Source: Roseiarcus sp963732155 (GTDB lineage: Bacteria; Pseudomonadota; Alphaproteobacteria; Rhizobiales; Beijerinckiaceae). Taken from it: DNA of 64,000 nt. Made by a program: the position numbers and the translations under genes. The stretch is from NCBI GenBank assembly GCA_963732155.1, contig CAVSYB010000015.1, positions 372,001 through 436,000 of the forward strand, in the 5' to 3' direction. The stretch's first letter is position 1. Each line of letters opens with the position of its first letter. Under the pieces are notes generated by a model. It worked only from the letters and a program-made list of their open reading frames with translations. It was not told the DNA's origin and made no database searches. Shown piece by piece: positions 29,516 to 38,356 of the stretch.

Positions 29516-30114
29516 GCGTGCGCCTGCCGCGCTGGAGCCCCGGCCAGCGGATCGGCTTGCTGGGGGGCTCGTTCAACCCGCCGCACGAAGGCCATCTCCT
29601 GGTTTCGCGGCTGGCGCTGCAACGGCTCGAGCTCGACCGGCTGTGGTGGCTGGTCACCCCCGGCAATCCGCTCAAGCCGGTCGACGGATTGCCGACGTTG
29701 GCGGCGCGAATCGAGGCGGCGCGCGCGATCGCGCGCGATCCGCGCATCGCGGTGACCGGCTTCGAGGCGCAGATCGGCGCGCGCTTCACCCGCGACACGA
29801 TCGCCTGGCTGGTCCGCCGCGCGCCGCGCGTTCGCTTCGTCTGGATCATGGGGGCGGACAACCTGAGGCAGTTTCATCAATGGCGGCGCTGGCGCGACAT
29901 CGCCGCGCTGGTGCCGATCGCGGTCGTCGACCGCCCGGGATCGACGCTGAACGCTCTCAACTGCCGCGCCGGCGCCGCGCTGGCGCCGTTCCGGGTCGCG
30001 GAAAGAGATTCGCCGCGTTTCGCCGAGCGGCGGCCGCCGGCGTTTATTTTCCTGCACGGGCCGCGCTCCAGCCTGTCCTCGACCGCGATGCGCCGAGTCG
30101 GACCGGCGCCGTAA
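29512..30114 (+). CDS. nadD: Nicotinate-nucleotide adenylyltransferase
   Basis: 200 residues from ATG 29512 in the ATGA overlap. The nucleotidyltransferase signature GGSFNPPHEGHL is present (HxGH), and RSSLSSTAMRR carries the second conserved Ser/Arg block. WIMGADNLRQFHQWRRW is typical of NadD. It makes nicotinate adenine dinucleotide from NaMN and ATP in NAD synthesis. First gene of the conserved nadD-rsfS-rlmH-envC-ctpA run. Confidence 0.94.
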   Translation: MSVRLPRWSPGQRIGLLGGSFNPPHEGHLLVSRLALQRLELDRLWWLVTPGNPLKPVDGLPTLAARIEAARAIARDPRIAVTGFEAQIGARFTRDTIAWLVRRAPRVRFVWIMGADNLRQFHQWRRWRDIAALVPIAVVDRPGSTLNALNCRAGAALAPFRVAERDSPRFAERRPPAFIFLHGPRSSLSSTAMRRVGPAP

Positions 30115-30321
30115 CGGCGTTGGCGGCCGCCGGCGCGATCGGAAGGCCGGATTCTCGTCTTCATCGACCGCCCTTCGAGCGCCCGGTTGAAAACTCGCCG
30201 GACTGCGATCATGTTGTGTCTGGGCGCCGGCAACTCGGCGCCGCGCAGGAGGACTTCGACGCTGACATTCTCGCCCCGCACCGAAGCGGCGCCTTCGCCG
30301 CCCGCCCCGGCCGTCCCGCCC

Positions 30322-30684
30322 ATGCAACAGGACGCCGGTCAACTCGCGCAGACGATGCTGACGAGCCTGGAGGACACCAAGGCTGAAAATATCGTCTCCA
30401 TCGATCTTCGCGGCAAAACAACCCTCGCCGATCTCATGATAATCGCGACAGGCCGCTCCAACGTCCACGTTCGAGCCATCGCCGATCGCGTCGTCAAGGC
30501 CTGCAAGGCCGCCGGCTACGCCGCCCCGCGCATCGAGGGCCTGGCGCACGCCGATTGGGTGCTGCTCGACGCGCACGACGCGATCGTCCATATTTTCAAG
30601 CCTGACGTGCGCCAGTTCTATAATCTCGAGAAGATGTGGGGCGCGGATCGTCCGGGTGAGAAATTGCAGCTCCGGGCGATCTGA
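30322..30684 (+). CDS. rsfS: Ribosomal silencing factor RsfS
   Basis: 120 residues from ATG 30322 (MQQDAGQLAQTMLTSLEDTK), the family's usual start and length; the open frame reaches back to 30187, but that part has no family similarity. The conserved core includes ADLMIIATGRSNVHVRAIAD, then ADWVLLDAHDAIVHIFKPDVRQFYNLEKMW (cores DWVLLD and VHIF). It binds uL14 on the 50S subunit and blocks subunit joining during starvation. Confidence 0.94.
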   Translation: MQQDAGQLAQTMLTSLEDTKAENIVSIDLRGKTTLADLMIIATGRSNVHVRAIADRVVKACKAAGYAAPRIEGLAHADWVLLDAHDAIVHIFKPDVRQFYNLEKMWGADRPGEKLQLRAI

Positions 30685-30747
30685 ACCGGCGCGGTTCCGA
30701 TCGGCGCGCGGCCTTGGCGCCGCCGGCCGTTGCGAGGCGGGGCTCCT

Positions 30748-31230
30748 GTGCGTTTGGTGCTGATCGGCGTCGGCCGCCTCAAGACGGGCCCCGAGCGCGA
30801 ATTGTTCGACCGCTACGGCAAGCGGCTCGCCGATCTGGCGCGCGCCTCCGGATTCTCCGGTGTGGATTTGCGCGAAGTCGAGGACGGCCGCGCGCGGCGT
30901 CCCGAGGACCGCCAGGCGGAGGAGGCGCGCGCGATTCTCGCCGCCTTGCCCAAGGGCGCAAGGCTCGCTTTGCTCGACGAGCGCGGCGCGTCGCTCTCCA
31001 GTCCGCAGTGGGCCGATGAAATCGGCAAAGCGCGTGACGGCGGCGCGCCCGCTTATGCGTTCGTCGTCGGCGGCCCGGATGGGCTCGATCCCGCCCTGCG
31101 CGAGAAGGCCGACCGCGTGCTGTCATTCGGCGCAGCGACCTGGCCGCACCAGCTTGCGCGTGTGATGGCGGCCGAACAACTTTATCGATCGCTGACGATC
31201 CTTGCGGGCCACCCCTATCATCGCGCCTGA
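30748..31230 (+). CDS. rlmH: 23S rRNA pseudouridine-1915 N3-methyltransferase
   Basis: 160 residues from a GTG at 30748, exactly the family length. SPOUT-fold features are visible: LALLDERGASLSS, FVVGGPDGLDP in the SAM knot, and the C-terminal LARVMAAEQLYRSLTILAGHPYHR (core EQLYRSLTI, ending YHRA). It methylates pseudouridine 1915 in helix 69 of 23S rRNA. Sixty-three bases separate it from rsfS. Confidence 0.96.
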   Translation: MRLVLIGVGRLKTGPERELFDRYGKRLADLARASGFSGVDLREVEDGRARRPEDRQAEEARAILAALPKGARLALLDERGASLSSPQWADEIGKARDGGAPAYAFVVGGPDGLDPALREKADRVLSFGAATWPHQLARVMAAEQLYRSLTILAGHPYHRA

Positions 31231-31272
31231 TCGCCGCTTTGTCGCGGCCGGTTTCGACGTTACACTTCGTTC

Positions 31273-32652
31273 ATGCAGATTCGCCGGTCGTCGATCAGGA
31301 CGCCGCTGGCGGCGGGCCGCCGGGCGGCGTCGACGTTCGCCCTGGTTTGGCTGACGATCTTCATTGCTTCAATCGCGCCCGTCCCCGCCTGGCTGGAGCA
31401 GGCTTTCGCCGATCCGCCGGCCGGCGCCGCCAAGAGCGACGAAACGGCGGCGCCGGAAATGCAATTGCGCGGCGTCGAGGACACGATGCGCTCGTCGGAA
31501 GATCAGCGGCGACGGATCGAAGCGGACATCGAGACGATTCGGGCCGATCGCGCCCGGCTCAATGCGGCTCTGATCGACACCACCGCGAAGGTGCAGGACA
31601 CCGAGCGCCAGATCGAAGCCGCGAACGCGCGGCTCAGCGCGCTGGCGGGCAGCGAGGACGCCTTGCGGCAGTCGCTCGAGCGGCGGCGCGGGGTGATCGC
31701 CGACGTGCTGGCCGTGTTGCAACGCATGGGCCGCAGCCCGCCGCCGGCGATCCTGGTGCGCCCGCGCGACATGACCCAGGCGATCCGGGCGGCGATGCTG
31801 CTCGGCGCGGTGATTCCCGATCTGAAAGCGGAGACGGTGGCGCTCGCCCAGGATCTTCAAGAGCTCGCCGCCTTGCGCAAGTCCATCGCCGGCGAGACGA
31901 CGAATCTGGCCGAACGCGCCGCAAGCCTGGCGAGCGACAAGGAGCGGCTGACGGCGCTCGTGGCGGCGCGGCAACAGTCGATGGCCGACGCCGAGCAGGC
32001 GCTGGGCTCCGAGCGCGACCGCGCCGCCGATCTGGCGCGTCAGGCGGCGACTCTCAAAGAATTGATCGCCCGAATGGAAACCGAAGTCGGCGCCGCCAGG
32101 GCGGCGGCGGCGGCGGCGCGCGCGGCCGACGAGGCGGCCGCCGCCGAAGTCAAAACGCGCGCCGCGGTCGCCCAGACGAAGGACGCCGCGCGGCTGAAAC
32201 CCGCCATTCCGTTCGCCGACGCCAAGGGGCTGGTCGCGCTGCCGGCGGCCGGCGCGATCGTCAAGGCGTTCGGGGCGCCCGACGCGTTCGGCGGCGCGGA
32301 AAAGGGCGTTTCGGTGGCGACGCCGGCCGACGCGACGGTCGCCTCGCCGATCGACGGCTGGGTCGCTTTCTCCGGGCCTTACCGCACCTATGGTCAACTC
32401 TTGATAATCAACGCCGGCGGGGGCTATTATATGGTGCTGGCAGGCATGGACCGAATCAACGTGGGAGTCGGTCAGTTCGTCCTGGCGGGCGAACCGGTAG
32501 GCTCGATGGGCGCCGGTTCGGCGAGGACGGCCGCCGCCGCCGCTATTGGCGCCGCGCAGCCCATTCTCTATATCGAACTGCGAAAAGACGGAGCGGCAAT
32601 CGATCCGGGGCCGTGGTGGGCGAAGACGGACATCGAAAAGGCACGCGGATGA
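31273..32652 (+). CDS. EnvC-like murein hydrolase activator with degenerate LytM domain
   Basis: 459 residues. N-terminal signal/anchor (about 18-42), then a long coiled coil (65-300) and a C-terminal LytM/M23 domain (about 335-450). The domain keeps the fold (ATPADATVASPIDGWVAFSG, YGQLLIINAGGGYY), but the metal ligands are lost: VSVATP where H/D is expected, VLAGM for the HxH motif, and LYIEL for LHFE. This is what EnvC and NlpD look like: activators of periplasmic amidases, not enzymes. It overlaps ctpA by 4 bases. Confidence 0.85.
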   Translation: MQIRRSSIRTPLAAGRRAASTFALVWLTIFIASIAPVPAWLEQAFADPPAGAAKSDETAAPEMQLRGVEDTMRSSEDQRRRIEADIETIRADRARLNAALIDTTAKVQDTERQIEAANARLSALAGSEDALRQSLERRRGVIADVLAVLQRMGRSPPPAILVRPRDMTQAIRAAMLLGAVIPDLKAETVALAQDLQELAALRKSIAGETTNLAERAASLASDKERLTALVAARQQSMADAEQALGSERDRAADLARQAATLKELIARMETEVGAARAAAAAARAADEAAAAEVKTRAAVAQTKDAARLKPAIPFADAKGLVALPAAGAIVKAFGAPDAFGGAEKGVSVATPADATVASPIDGWVAFSGPYRTYGQLLIINAGGGYYMVLAGMDRINVGVGQFVLAGEPVGSMGAGSARTAAAAAIGAAQPILYIELRKDGAAIDPGPWWAKTDIEKARG

Positions 32653-34061
32653 TGCGCAAGGTTTCCTATCTGGTTCTGGGCGCGGCGATTGGCGCGGCGA
32701 CGGTCGCGTTGGGCCCGTCGACGGCGTCATTGTTCAGCAGCGGCGCGCGCGCCGCCGCCGCCGACACTTATCGTCAGCTCAACCTGTTCGGCGACGTCTT
32801 CGAGAAAATCCGCACCGACTATGTCGAGAAGCCCGACGAGGGCAAATTGATCGAGGCGGCGATCAACGGAATGCTGTCCTCGCTCGATCCCCATTCGAGC
32901 TACATGGACGCCAAGAGCTTCCGCGACATGCAGGTTCAGACCAAGGGCGAATTCGGCGGCCTCGGCATCGAGGTCACGCAGGAGGACGGCCTGATCAAGG
33001 TCGTGACGCCGATCGACGACACGCCGGCCGCCAAGGCGGGCATTCTGTCGGGCGACATCATCACCGATATCGACGGCGAGTCGGCGCAGGGCCTGACCCT
33101 CAATCAGGCGGTCGACAAGATGCGCGGCGCGGTCAATACCGCCGTCACCTTGAAAATCGTGCGCGGTCCGAAAAAGGACGTCAAGGAAATCAAGATCGTA
33201 CGCGACGTCATCAAGATCCAGTCGGTGCGCTCGCACGTCGAGGGCGACGATCTCGGCTACATCCGCATCACCCAGTTCAACGAACAGACCTACGACGGCC
33301 TGAAGAGCGCGATGGACAAGTTCCAGACCGCGCCGGGAGACAAGCTCAAGGGCTATATTCTCGACCTGCGCAATAATCCGGGCGGTCTGCTCGATCAGTC
33401 GATCGAGGTGGTCAACGCCTTCTTGGAGCGGGGCGAGATCGTTTCGACCCGCGGGCGCAACCCCGACGAGACGCAACGCTATAGCGCGCGGCCCGGCGGC
33501 GACCTGTCGCACGGCAAGCCGCTGGTGATCCTCATCAACGGCGGTTCAGCCTCGGCCTCGGAAATCGTCTCGGGCGCCCTGCAGGATCACAAGCGCGCGA
33601 CGCTGATCGGCACGCGCTCGTTCGGCAAGGGCTCGGTGCAGACCATCATCCCGCTCGGCCAGAACGGCGCCTTGCGCCTGACCACGGCGCGCTACTATAC
33701 GCCGTCCGGCCGCTCAATTCAGGCCAAGGGCATCGATCCCGATATCCAGATCCTCGAGGACGTGCCGGACGAGCTGAAGGGCAAGGACGACACCAAGGGC
33801 GAGGCGTCGTTGAAGGGCCATTTGAAGAACGGCGACGACGAGAAGACGGGGTCGCAGGCCTATGTGCCGCCGGACGAGAAGAACGACAAGCAATTGATCG
33901 CGGCCGTCGATCTGTTGCACGGCGTCAAGAAGGCGGCCGATCTGATGACGCCCGACAAACCCGCCGCCGCGCCGGCGGACGCCGGGGCGTCGCCGGGCGC
34001 CAACCCGCCGCCAGCGCCCGCGCCAGCCGCGCCGCCGGCGGACCCCGCCAAGCCGAACTGA
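32649..34061 (+). CDS. ctpA: Carboxy-terminal processing protease CtpA (S41)
   Basis: 470 residues from ATG 32649 within the ATGA overlap (a second ATG follows immediately). Signal peptide at 1-38; PDZ domain about 90-175 (GGLGIEVTQEDGLIKVVTP); S41 protease domain with nucleophile Ser in GGSASASEIVSGAL and general-base Lys in TRSFGKGSVQT. The C-terminal tail of about 40 residues is Ala/Pro-rich. It is a periplasmic processing protease that trims peptidoglycan hydrolases or other secreted proteins. The frame continues far upstream, but that stretch is the shadow of the EnvC-like gene. Confidence 0.95.
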   Translation: MMRKVSYLVLGAAIGAATVALGPSTASLFSSGARAAAADTYRQLNLFGDVFEKIRTDYVEKPDEGKLIEAAINGMLSSLDPHSSYMDAKSFRDMQVQTKGEFGGLGIEVTQEDGLIKVVTPIDDTPAAKAGILSGDIITDIDGESAQGLTLNQAVDKMRGAVNTAVTLKIVRGPKKDVKEIKIVRDVIKIQSVRSHVEGDDLGYIRITQFNEQTYDGLKSAMDKFQTAPGDKLKGYILDLRNNPGGLLDQSIEVVNAFLERGEIVSTRGRNPDETQRYSARPGGDLSHGKPLVILINGGSASASEIVSGALQDHKRATLIGTRSFGKGSVQTIIPLGQNGALRLTTARYYTPSGRSIQAKGIDPDIQILEDVPDELKGKDDTKGEASLKGHLKNGDDEKTGSQAYVPPDEKNDKQLIAAVDLLHGVKKAADLMTPDKPAAAPADAGASPGANPPPAPAPAAPPADPAKPN

Positions 34062-34070
34062 AGCCGCGAC

Positions 34071-34106
34071 GGCCCCTCGCCCGGCCCTTGAGGCGGGCGA
34101 GGGGCC
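34071..34106. terminator. Strong bidirectional hairpin between ctpA and yqeY homologue
   Basis: GGCCCCTCGCCC (34071-34082) pairs perfectly with GGGCGAGGGGCC (34095-34106), a 12-bp stem with a 12-base loop, in the 55-base gap between convergent genes. There is no clear U-tract, but position and strength make it a likely shared terminator. Confidence 0.7.
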
Positions 34107-34116
34107 CTCGCAAGCG

Positions 34117-34566
34117 TCACGCGCCGAGAAGGCTCTTCACGACGGCGCTCGCCTTGGCGAAATCCATCTGACCGGGATAGGCCTCCTTCAGCGCCGCCAC
34201 CACTTTGCCCATGTCCTTGAGGCTGGCCGCGCCGGTCAGCGCGATCGCCGCCTGAACCGCCGTCCTGACGGCGGCTTCGTCCATTTGCTTGGGCAGGAAT
34301 TCGCCGATGATGGCGATTTCGGCGCTTTCCTGCGCGGCGAGCTCATGACGTCCCGCCTGCTGATAGATGCCCAGCAACTCCTGGCGCGACTTGACCATTT
34401 TGGTGAGCACGGCCAGCTCGCCGGCGCGGCTGACGATTTTTCCTTCGCCGCGCAGTTCGATCTCGCGATCCTTGAGCGCGGCCATGATGAGGCGGAGCGT
34501 TCCGACGCGAATCTTGTCGCCGGCCTTCATGGCGTCCTTCAACTGTCCGGCCAATAACTCGCGCAT
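34117..34566 (-). CDS. GatB/YqeY domain protein
   Basis: 149 residues from ATG 34566; the open frame extends 47 codons upstream without family similarity. The conserved YqeY pattern is complete: LKDAMKAGDKIRVGTLRLIMAALKDREIEL (core KVGTLRLI-like), EFLPKQMDE, and KDMGKVVAALKEAYPGQMD near the end. The fold is that of the tRNA-binding tail of GatB; function is unclear, possibly tRNA-related. It is divergent from carA, as in most Rhizobiales. Confidence 0.9.
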   Translation of the reverse strand: MRELLAGQLKDAMKAGDKIRVGTLRLIMAALKDREIELRGEGKIVSRAGELAVLTKMVKSRQELLGIYQQAGRHELAAQESAEIAIIGEFLPKQMDEAAVRTAVQAAIALTGAASLKDMGKVVAALKEAYPGQMDFAKASAVVKSLLGA

Positions 34567-34705
34567 GTCTTCGAGCCTTTGTGTTTCGCGACGCGGTGGG
34601 GCGCGCCGTCCTGCGCGTTTCGAACCGCGAACGGCGGCTTGACGCGACGCCGCCCCGCCGCATAAGCACGGGGCGATTTTACTTTCCTTCGACTCTAGAG
34701 CGCGC

Positions 34706-35908
34706 ATGACCCCGGTTCAAGACGATGGCGATGGGGACGGCTGGCGCGAGCCCAGGGCGACCGCGCTGCTGGTCTTGGCCGACGGCCTCATTCTGGAAGG
34801 ATTCGGCTTCGGCGCGACCGGCGCGGCGGTCGGCGAAGTCTGCTTCAACACCGCAATGACCGGCTATGAAGAGATTCTGACCGATCCGTCCTACGCCGGA
34901 CAGATCGTCACCTTCACCTTTCCCCATATCGGCAACGTCGGCACGAACGAGGAGGACATCGAGACGGTCAATCTGGCGGCGAGCGCCGGCGCGCGCGGCG
35001 TGATCCTGCGCGCCGACGTGACGGATCCCTCGAACTTCCGCGCGACGCGGCGGCTCGACGCCTGGCTGAAATCGCGCGGCGTCATCGGTCTTTGCGGCCT
35101 CGACACGAGGGCGCTGACGGCTTTCATCCGTGAGCGCGGCATGCCCAACGCCGTCGTCGCCCACCAGCCCGACGGACGCTTCGACAGGGACGCGTTGATC
35201 GCCGAAGCGGCCGCGTGGCCCGGCATCGACGGAATGGACCTCGTGCCCGAGGTGACTTCGGCCCAGCGCTACGATTGGGACGAGACCAGTTGGACGCTCG
35301 GCGAGGGATACGGCCGCCGGACGAGCGCGGCGTTCAAGGTCGTCGCGATAGACTATGGCGTCAAACGCAACATCTTGCGGCTATTGTCCGATTGCGGTTG
35401 TGCGGTCACCGTCGTTCCGGCTTCGACCTCGGCCGAGGATATTCTGGCGATGGAGCCGGACGGCGTGTTTCTGTCCAATGGTCCGGGCGATCCCGCCGAA
35501 ACGGGCGTCTACGCCGTGCCGGTCATCAGGACGCTGCTGGACAAGCGCCTGCCGATTTTTGGAATCTGTCTCGGCCACCAGATGCTCGGGCTCGCGGTGG
35601 GCGCGCGCACGCTCAAGATGAAGCAGGGCCACCATGGCGCCAACCATCCCGTCAAGGACTTCACCACCGACAAAGTCGAAATCGTCTCGATGAATCATGG
35701 TTTCGCCATCGATCGCGAAACCTTGCCGGCCAACGCGGCCGAGACCCATGTGTCGTTGTTCGACGGCTCCAATTGCGGCATCGCGCTGACCGACCGCCCG
35801 GCCTTTTCGGTTCAGTATCATCCCGAAGCCTCGCCCGGCCCGAGGGACAGCCACTATCTGTTCAGGAGGTTTGTCGAAACGATGGAAAAGACCAAGCGGC
35901 CCGCCTGA
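34706..35908 (+). CDS. carA: Carbamoyl-phosphate synthase small subunit
   Basis: 400 residues, full length. N-terminal CPSase domain (VCFNTAMTGYEEILTDPSYAGQ, core FNTAMTGYEE) and C-terminal class I glutamine amidotransferase with nucleophile Cys in FGICLGHQML and the His/Glu pair in YHPEASPGP. It supplies ammonia to CarB for carbamoyl phosphate used in arginine and pyrimidine synthesis. carB is not in the window. It shares a 139-base divergent promoter region with the yqeY homologue. Confidence 0.97.
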   Translation: MTPVQDDGDGDGWREPRATALLVLADGLILEGFGFGATGAAVGEVCFNTAMTGYEEILTDPSYAGQIVTFTFPHIGNVGTNEEDIETVNLAASAGARGVILRADVTDPSNFRATRRLDAWLKSRGVIGLCGLDTRALTAFIRERGMPNAVVAHQPDGRFDRDALIAEAAAWPGIDGMDLVPEVTSAQRYDWDETSWTLGEGYGRRTSAAFKVVAIDYGVKRNILRLLSDCGCAVTVVPASTSAEDILAMEPDGVFLSNGPGDPAETGVYAVPVIRTLLDKRLPIFGICLGHQMLGLAVGARTLKMKQGHHGANHPVKDFTTDKVEIVSMNHGFAIDRETLPANAAETHVSLFDGSNCGIALTDRPAFSVQYHPEASPGPRDSHYLFRRFVETMEKTKRPA

Positions 35909-35933
35909 TGGCTGCCGTCGGCGCGGCGACGCC

Positions 35934-36341
35934 TCATTCTTCGGTCAGCCGTTGAACCTGCTGCAGCAGCGCGCTGATCTGGGCTTTCAGCTTGCTGTTT
36001 TCCGTTTCGAGCGCCTTGATCCTCGCCAAGGGGTCGTCGGCCGCCGGGGCGGCCGGGGCTTCGTGGTCGTCGAAAAAATCGACGCCGACCTGATCGTCCT
36101 TGCGCCAGATCAGTTTCGCGCGCGCCGAAATTCCCTTCTGGGGAATGGCGATCTCGAACATGTCGGGCAGCGCGACGGAACCGGCCACGTTGATTCGCGC
36201 GCCGACGTCCGACAATTGATTGACCGTGCACTCGGTCGAAATCGCGCCGTCGCCGTAGCTGAGGCGCGCATGCAAGAACGTGCGCGCCCGCTTCGAGCGG
36301 CGCGCCTCCTTCGCCTTAAGATCGCGCGAACTGTCCGCCAC
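35934..36341 (-). CDS. PilZ-domain protein
   Basis: 135 residues if the GTG at 36341 is used, which has AGAGGG 4 bases before it; an ATG at 36428 would give 164 residues. After a basic N-terminus (RRSKRARTFLHARLSYGDG) comes a PilZ beta barrel with NQLSDVGARINVAG, the D/NxSxxG part of the c-di-GMP motif. An RxxxR candidate is in the basic stretch. The C-terminus is a short coiled coil (LARIKALETENSKLKAQISA). It may bind c-di-GMP, but binding is not assured. It converges on carA with a 25-base gap. Confidence 0.82.
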   Translation of the reverse strand: MADSSRDLKAKEARRSKRARTFLHARLSYGDGAISTECTVNQLSDVGARINVAGSVALPDMFEIAIPQKGISARAKLIWRKDDQVGVDFFDDHEAPAAPAADDPLARIKALETENSKLKAQISALLQQVQRLTEE

Positions 36342-36661
36342 TTTACCCTCTTTGGCGCCGGCTGGACCAAAAAAGGCCCTTCCGGTCGCTCGTCTCCACC
36401 CCTGAGAATCTACTGGTCGTTCGTTCAATAACGCTAAATGGCATCGCCTAAAATCAATTAATCCGCAACATTTTCAGCGATGATTTTGATCAAATGCTTC
36501 GTGATCGGCTCGCGCCTCGCCGACGCGGCGCAGCGGAAAGCGCAATTCCGGGCTTCCAGCGGCGACGATCGACCCCAATTCGGCGAAATTGGTGAATTTC
36601 CGATAACCAATCCGCGGCGGATCAAATTCATGTGCATTCGCGCCGCGCGATCGGAAGAGGG
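36342..36661. other. Intergenic region between argE-like and PilZ genes
   Basis: 320 bases; 36415-36500 is AT-rich and likely holds the PilZ gene promoter. A perfect palindrome TTTGATCAAA lies at 36485-36494, but it lacks the spacer of an FNR/FixK box. No convincing gene; the open frames crossing it are tails of shadows. Confidence 0.4.
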
Positions 36662-37828
36662 CTATTGCGCCATCTCCGCCGCCAGCCGCTCCATGAAGGC
36701 GATGCACGCCTCGACCTGCGAAATTTCCAGGAATTCGTCCGGTTTGTGCGCCTGATCGATGGAGCCCGGCCCGCAAACCACGGTCGGCAGACCGGCCCGC
36801 TGGAATTGCCCGGCTTCGGTCGCATAGGAAACTGCGCGCGTCCGGTTGGCCCGCGCGAGTTTCAGCGCGAGGGTCTCGGCGTTCGAGCCGGGCTGCGCGG
36901 CGAGGCTCGGCACGTCCGCCTCGACCTTCGTCTCGACCTTCGGGCCGGAAACGAAGCGGGTCAGCCGCGGCAGGGCGACCGCATCGACGTAGGACTGGAC
37001 GAGGCGGAGCGGCGCCATCGTCGGCTCGCCCGGCAATCCGCGGAACTCCCAGTGAAACACGCATTCGCGCGCCAGGATATTTCGCGCCGTGCCGCCCGCG
37101 ATCGTGCCGACGTGAAGCGTCGAATAGGGCGGATCAAACCGCGGATCGAGCCGATCCGGCGCCTCGTAGGCCGACGCCAGGCGATAGATCTCGCTGACGA
37201 TGTCGCAGGCGCAGGCGACCGCGTTGGCGCCCAGCGACGGTTTGGCCGAATGGGCCTCATGGCCGGTGACGATGGTGCGGAAGGTCGCGACGCTCTTGTG
37301 GGAGTCGGCGACTTCCATCATCGTCGGCTCGCCGACGATCACCGCACCGGGGCGCGGGATGTCGCGGCCGAAACGGCGGATGAAATCGAGCGATCCTTCG
37401 CAGGTCGTCTCTTCGTCGTAGCTCAGCAGAATCTGGATCGGCCGTCGCAGCCGCGCCGCCTTGAAGAGGGGGACCATCGCCAGTGCGATCGCGTCGAAGC
37501 CCTTCATGTCGCAGGAGCCGCGCCCATAGAGGCGACCCGAAACGCTGCGCAGCGCGAAAGGATCGCCGGTCCAGTTCTGGCCCTCGACCGGCACGACGTC
37601 GGTGTGACCGGAGAGGACGACGCCGCCTTCGACGCTCGGCCCGATCGTCGCCAGCAGCGCGGCCTTGTCGCCGGCCGGGCTGGGCGCGCGCCGCAAAGCG
37701 ACGCCTTCGCCGCGAAGATAGTCCTCCACAAAATCGATCAGCGGCAGATTGCTCTTGTCGCTTTCGGTGTCGAACGCCATCAGGCGCTCGAGCAGCCCAA
37801 TGGCCTTCGCTTTGGTTTCGTCGCTCAT
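36662..37828 (-). CDS. argE: Acetylornithine deacetylase (ArgE/DapE family M20)
   Basis: 388 residues from ATG 37828 (MSDETKAKAIGLLERL). M20 metal ligands are visible: His in LSGHTDVVP, Asp in GSCDMKGFDA, and the EE pair in SYDEETTCEGS; further on VGEPTMMEVADSHKS and the dimerisation domain with GHEAHSAKP. It removes the acetyl group of N-acetylornithine in arginine synthesis, which suits the nearby carA, although Rhizobiales often use ArgJ and these homologues may act on other N-acyl amino acids. Upstream neighbour apaG is divergent. Confidence 0.88.
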   Translation of the reverse strand: MSDETKAKAIGLLERLMAFDTESDKSNLPLIDFVEDYLRGEGVALRRAPSPAGDKAALLATIGPSVEGGVVLSGHTDVVPVEGQNWTGDPFALRSVSGRLYGRGSCDMKGFDAIALAMVPLFKAARLRRPIQILLSYDEETTCEGSLDFIRRFGRDIPRPGAVIVGEPTMMEVADSHKSVATFRTIVTGHEAHSAKPSLGANAVACACDIVSEIYRLASAYEAPDRLDPRFDPPYSTLHVGTIAGGTARNILARECVFHWEFRGLPGEPTMAPLRLVQSYVDAVALPRLTRFVSGPKVETKVEADVPSLAAQPGSNAETLALKLARANRTRAVSYATEAGQFQRAGLPTVVCGPGSIDQAHKPDEFLEISQVEACIAFMERLAAEMAQ

Positions 37829-37935
37829 GCCGCATCTCCCGCGGCAGCCTATCACAGGCGCAGGCCGGCCAGCCCAGGCGCCGCCCGAGACGATAAACGA
37901 CTCGACGGCTCGCGACGCCTTGGTAAGATGCCAGC

Positions 37936-38328
37936 ATGTACACGGCCGTCAGCAACAGCATCAAAGTCACCGTGCGTCCGAAATATCTGGCGGACCGATC
38001 CGAGCCGGACGAGGACCGCTATTTCTGGTCGTACACCGTCGAAATCGCCAATGACGGCGACCGAACCGTGCAACTGACCCACCGTCATTGGCAAATCACC
38101 GACGCCAACGGCCATCGCGAGGAAGTGCGCGGACCCGGCGTCGTCGGCGAGCAGCCAAAATTGAAGCCGGGCGACGCGTACAGCTACACTTCGGGATGCC
38201 CGCTGCGAACCCCGAGCGGCGTGATGGTCGGGACCTATCGGATGGTCGATGAAAGCGGCCGCGCGTTCGATGTCGCGATCCCGGCTTTCTCGCTGGACAG
38301 CCCGCACGCCAAGCGCGTCTTGAACTGA
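37936..38328 (+). CDS. apaG: ApaG protein
   Basis: 130 residues, the normal length. A fibronectin-like beta-sandwich domain with the signature YTVEIANDGDRTVQLTHRHW (exactly the conserved region), GPGVVGEQPKLKPGDAYSYTSG (core GVVGEQP), and the C-terminal VAIPAFSL. Linked to Co2+ resistance and cation homeostasis in enterics; the biochemical role is unknown. It converges on ccmG. Confidence 0.95.
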   Translation: MYTAVSNSIKVTVRPKYLADRSEPDEDRYFWSYTVEIANDGDRTVQLTHRHWQITDANGHREEVRGPGVVGEQPKLKPGDAYSYTSGCPLRTPSGVMVGTYRMVDESGRAFDVAIPAFSLDSPHAKRVLN

Positions 38329-38356
38329 GGCTCGAGGCGATTCGGACGCCGGCGCT

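Noticed and set aside
31239..32648. Upstream in-frame extension of ctpA
   Set aside because: It overlaps the recognised EnvC-like gene in another frame; the ATGA at 32649 is the natural ctpA start.
36485..36494. FNR/FixK site
   Set aside because: The palindrome TTTGATCAAA lacks the four-base spacer of TTGAT-N4-ATCAA.
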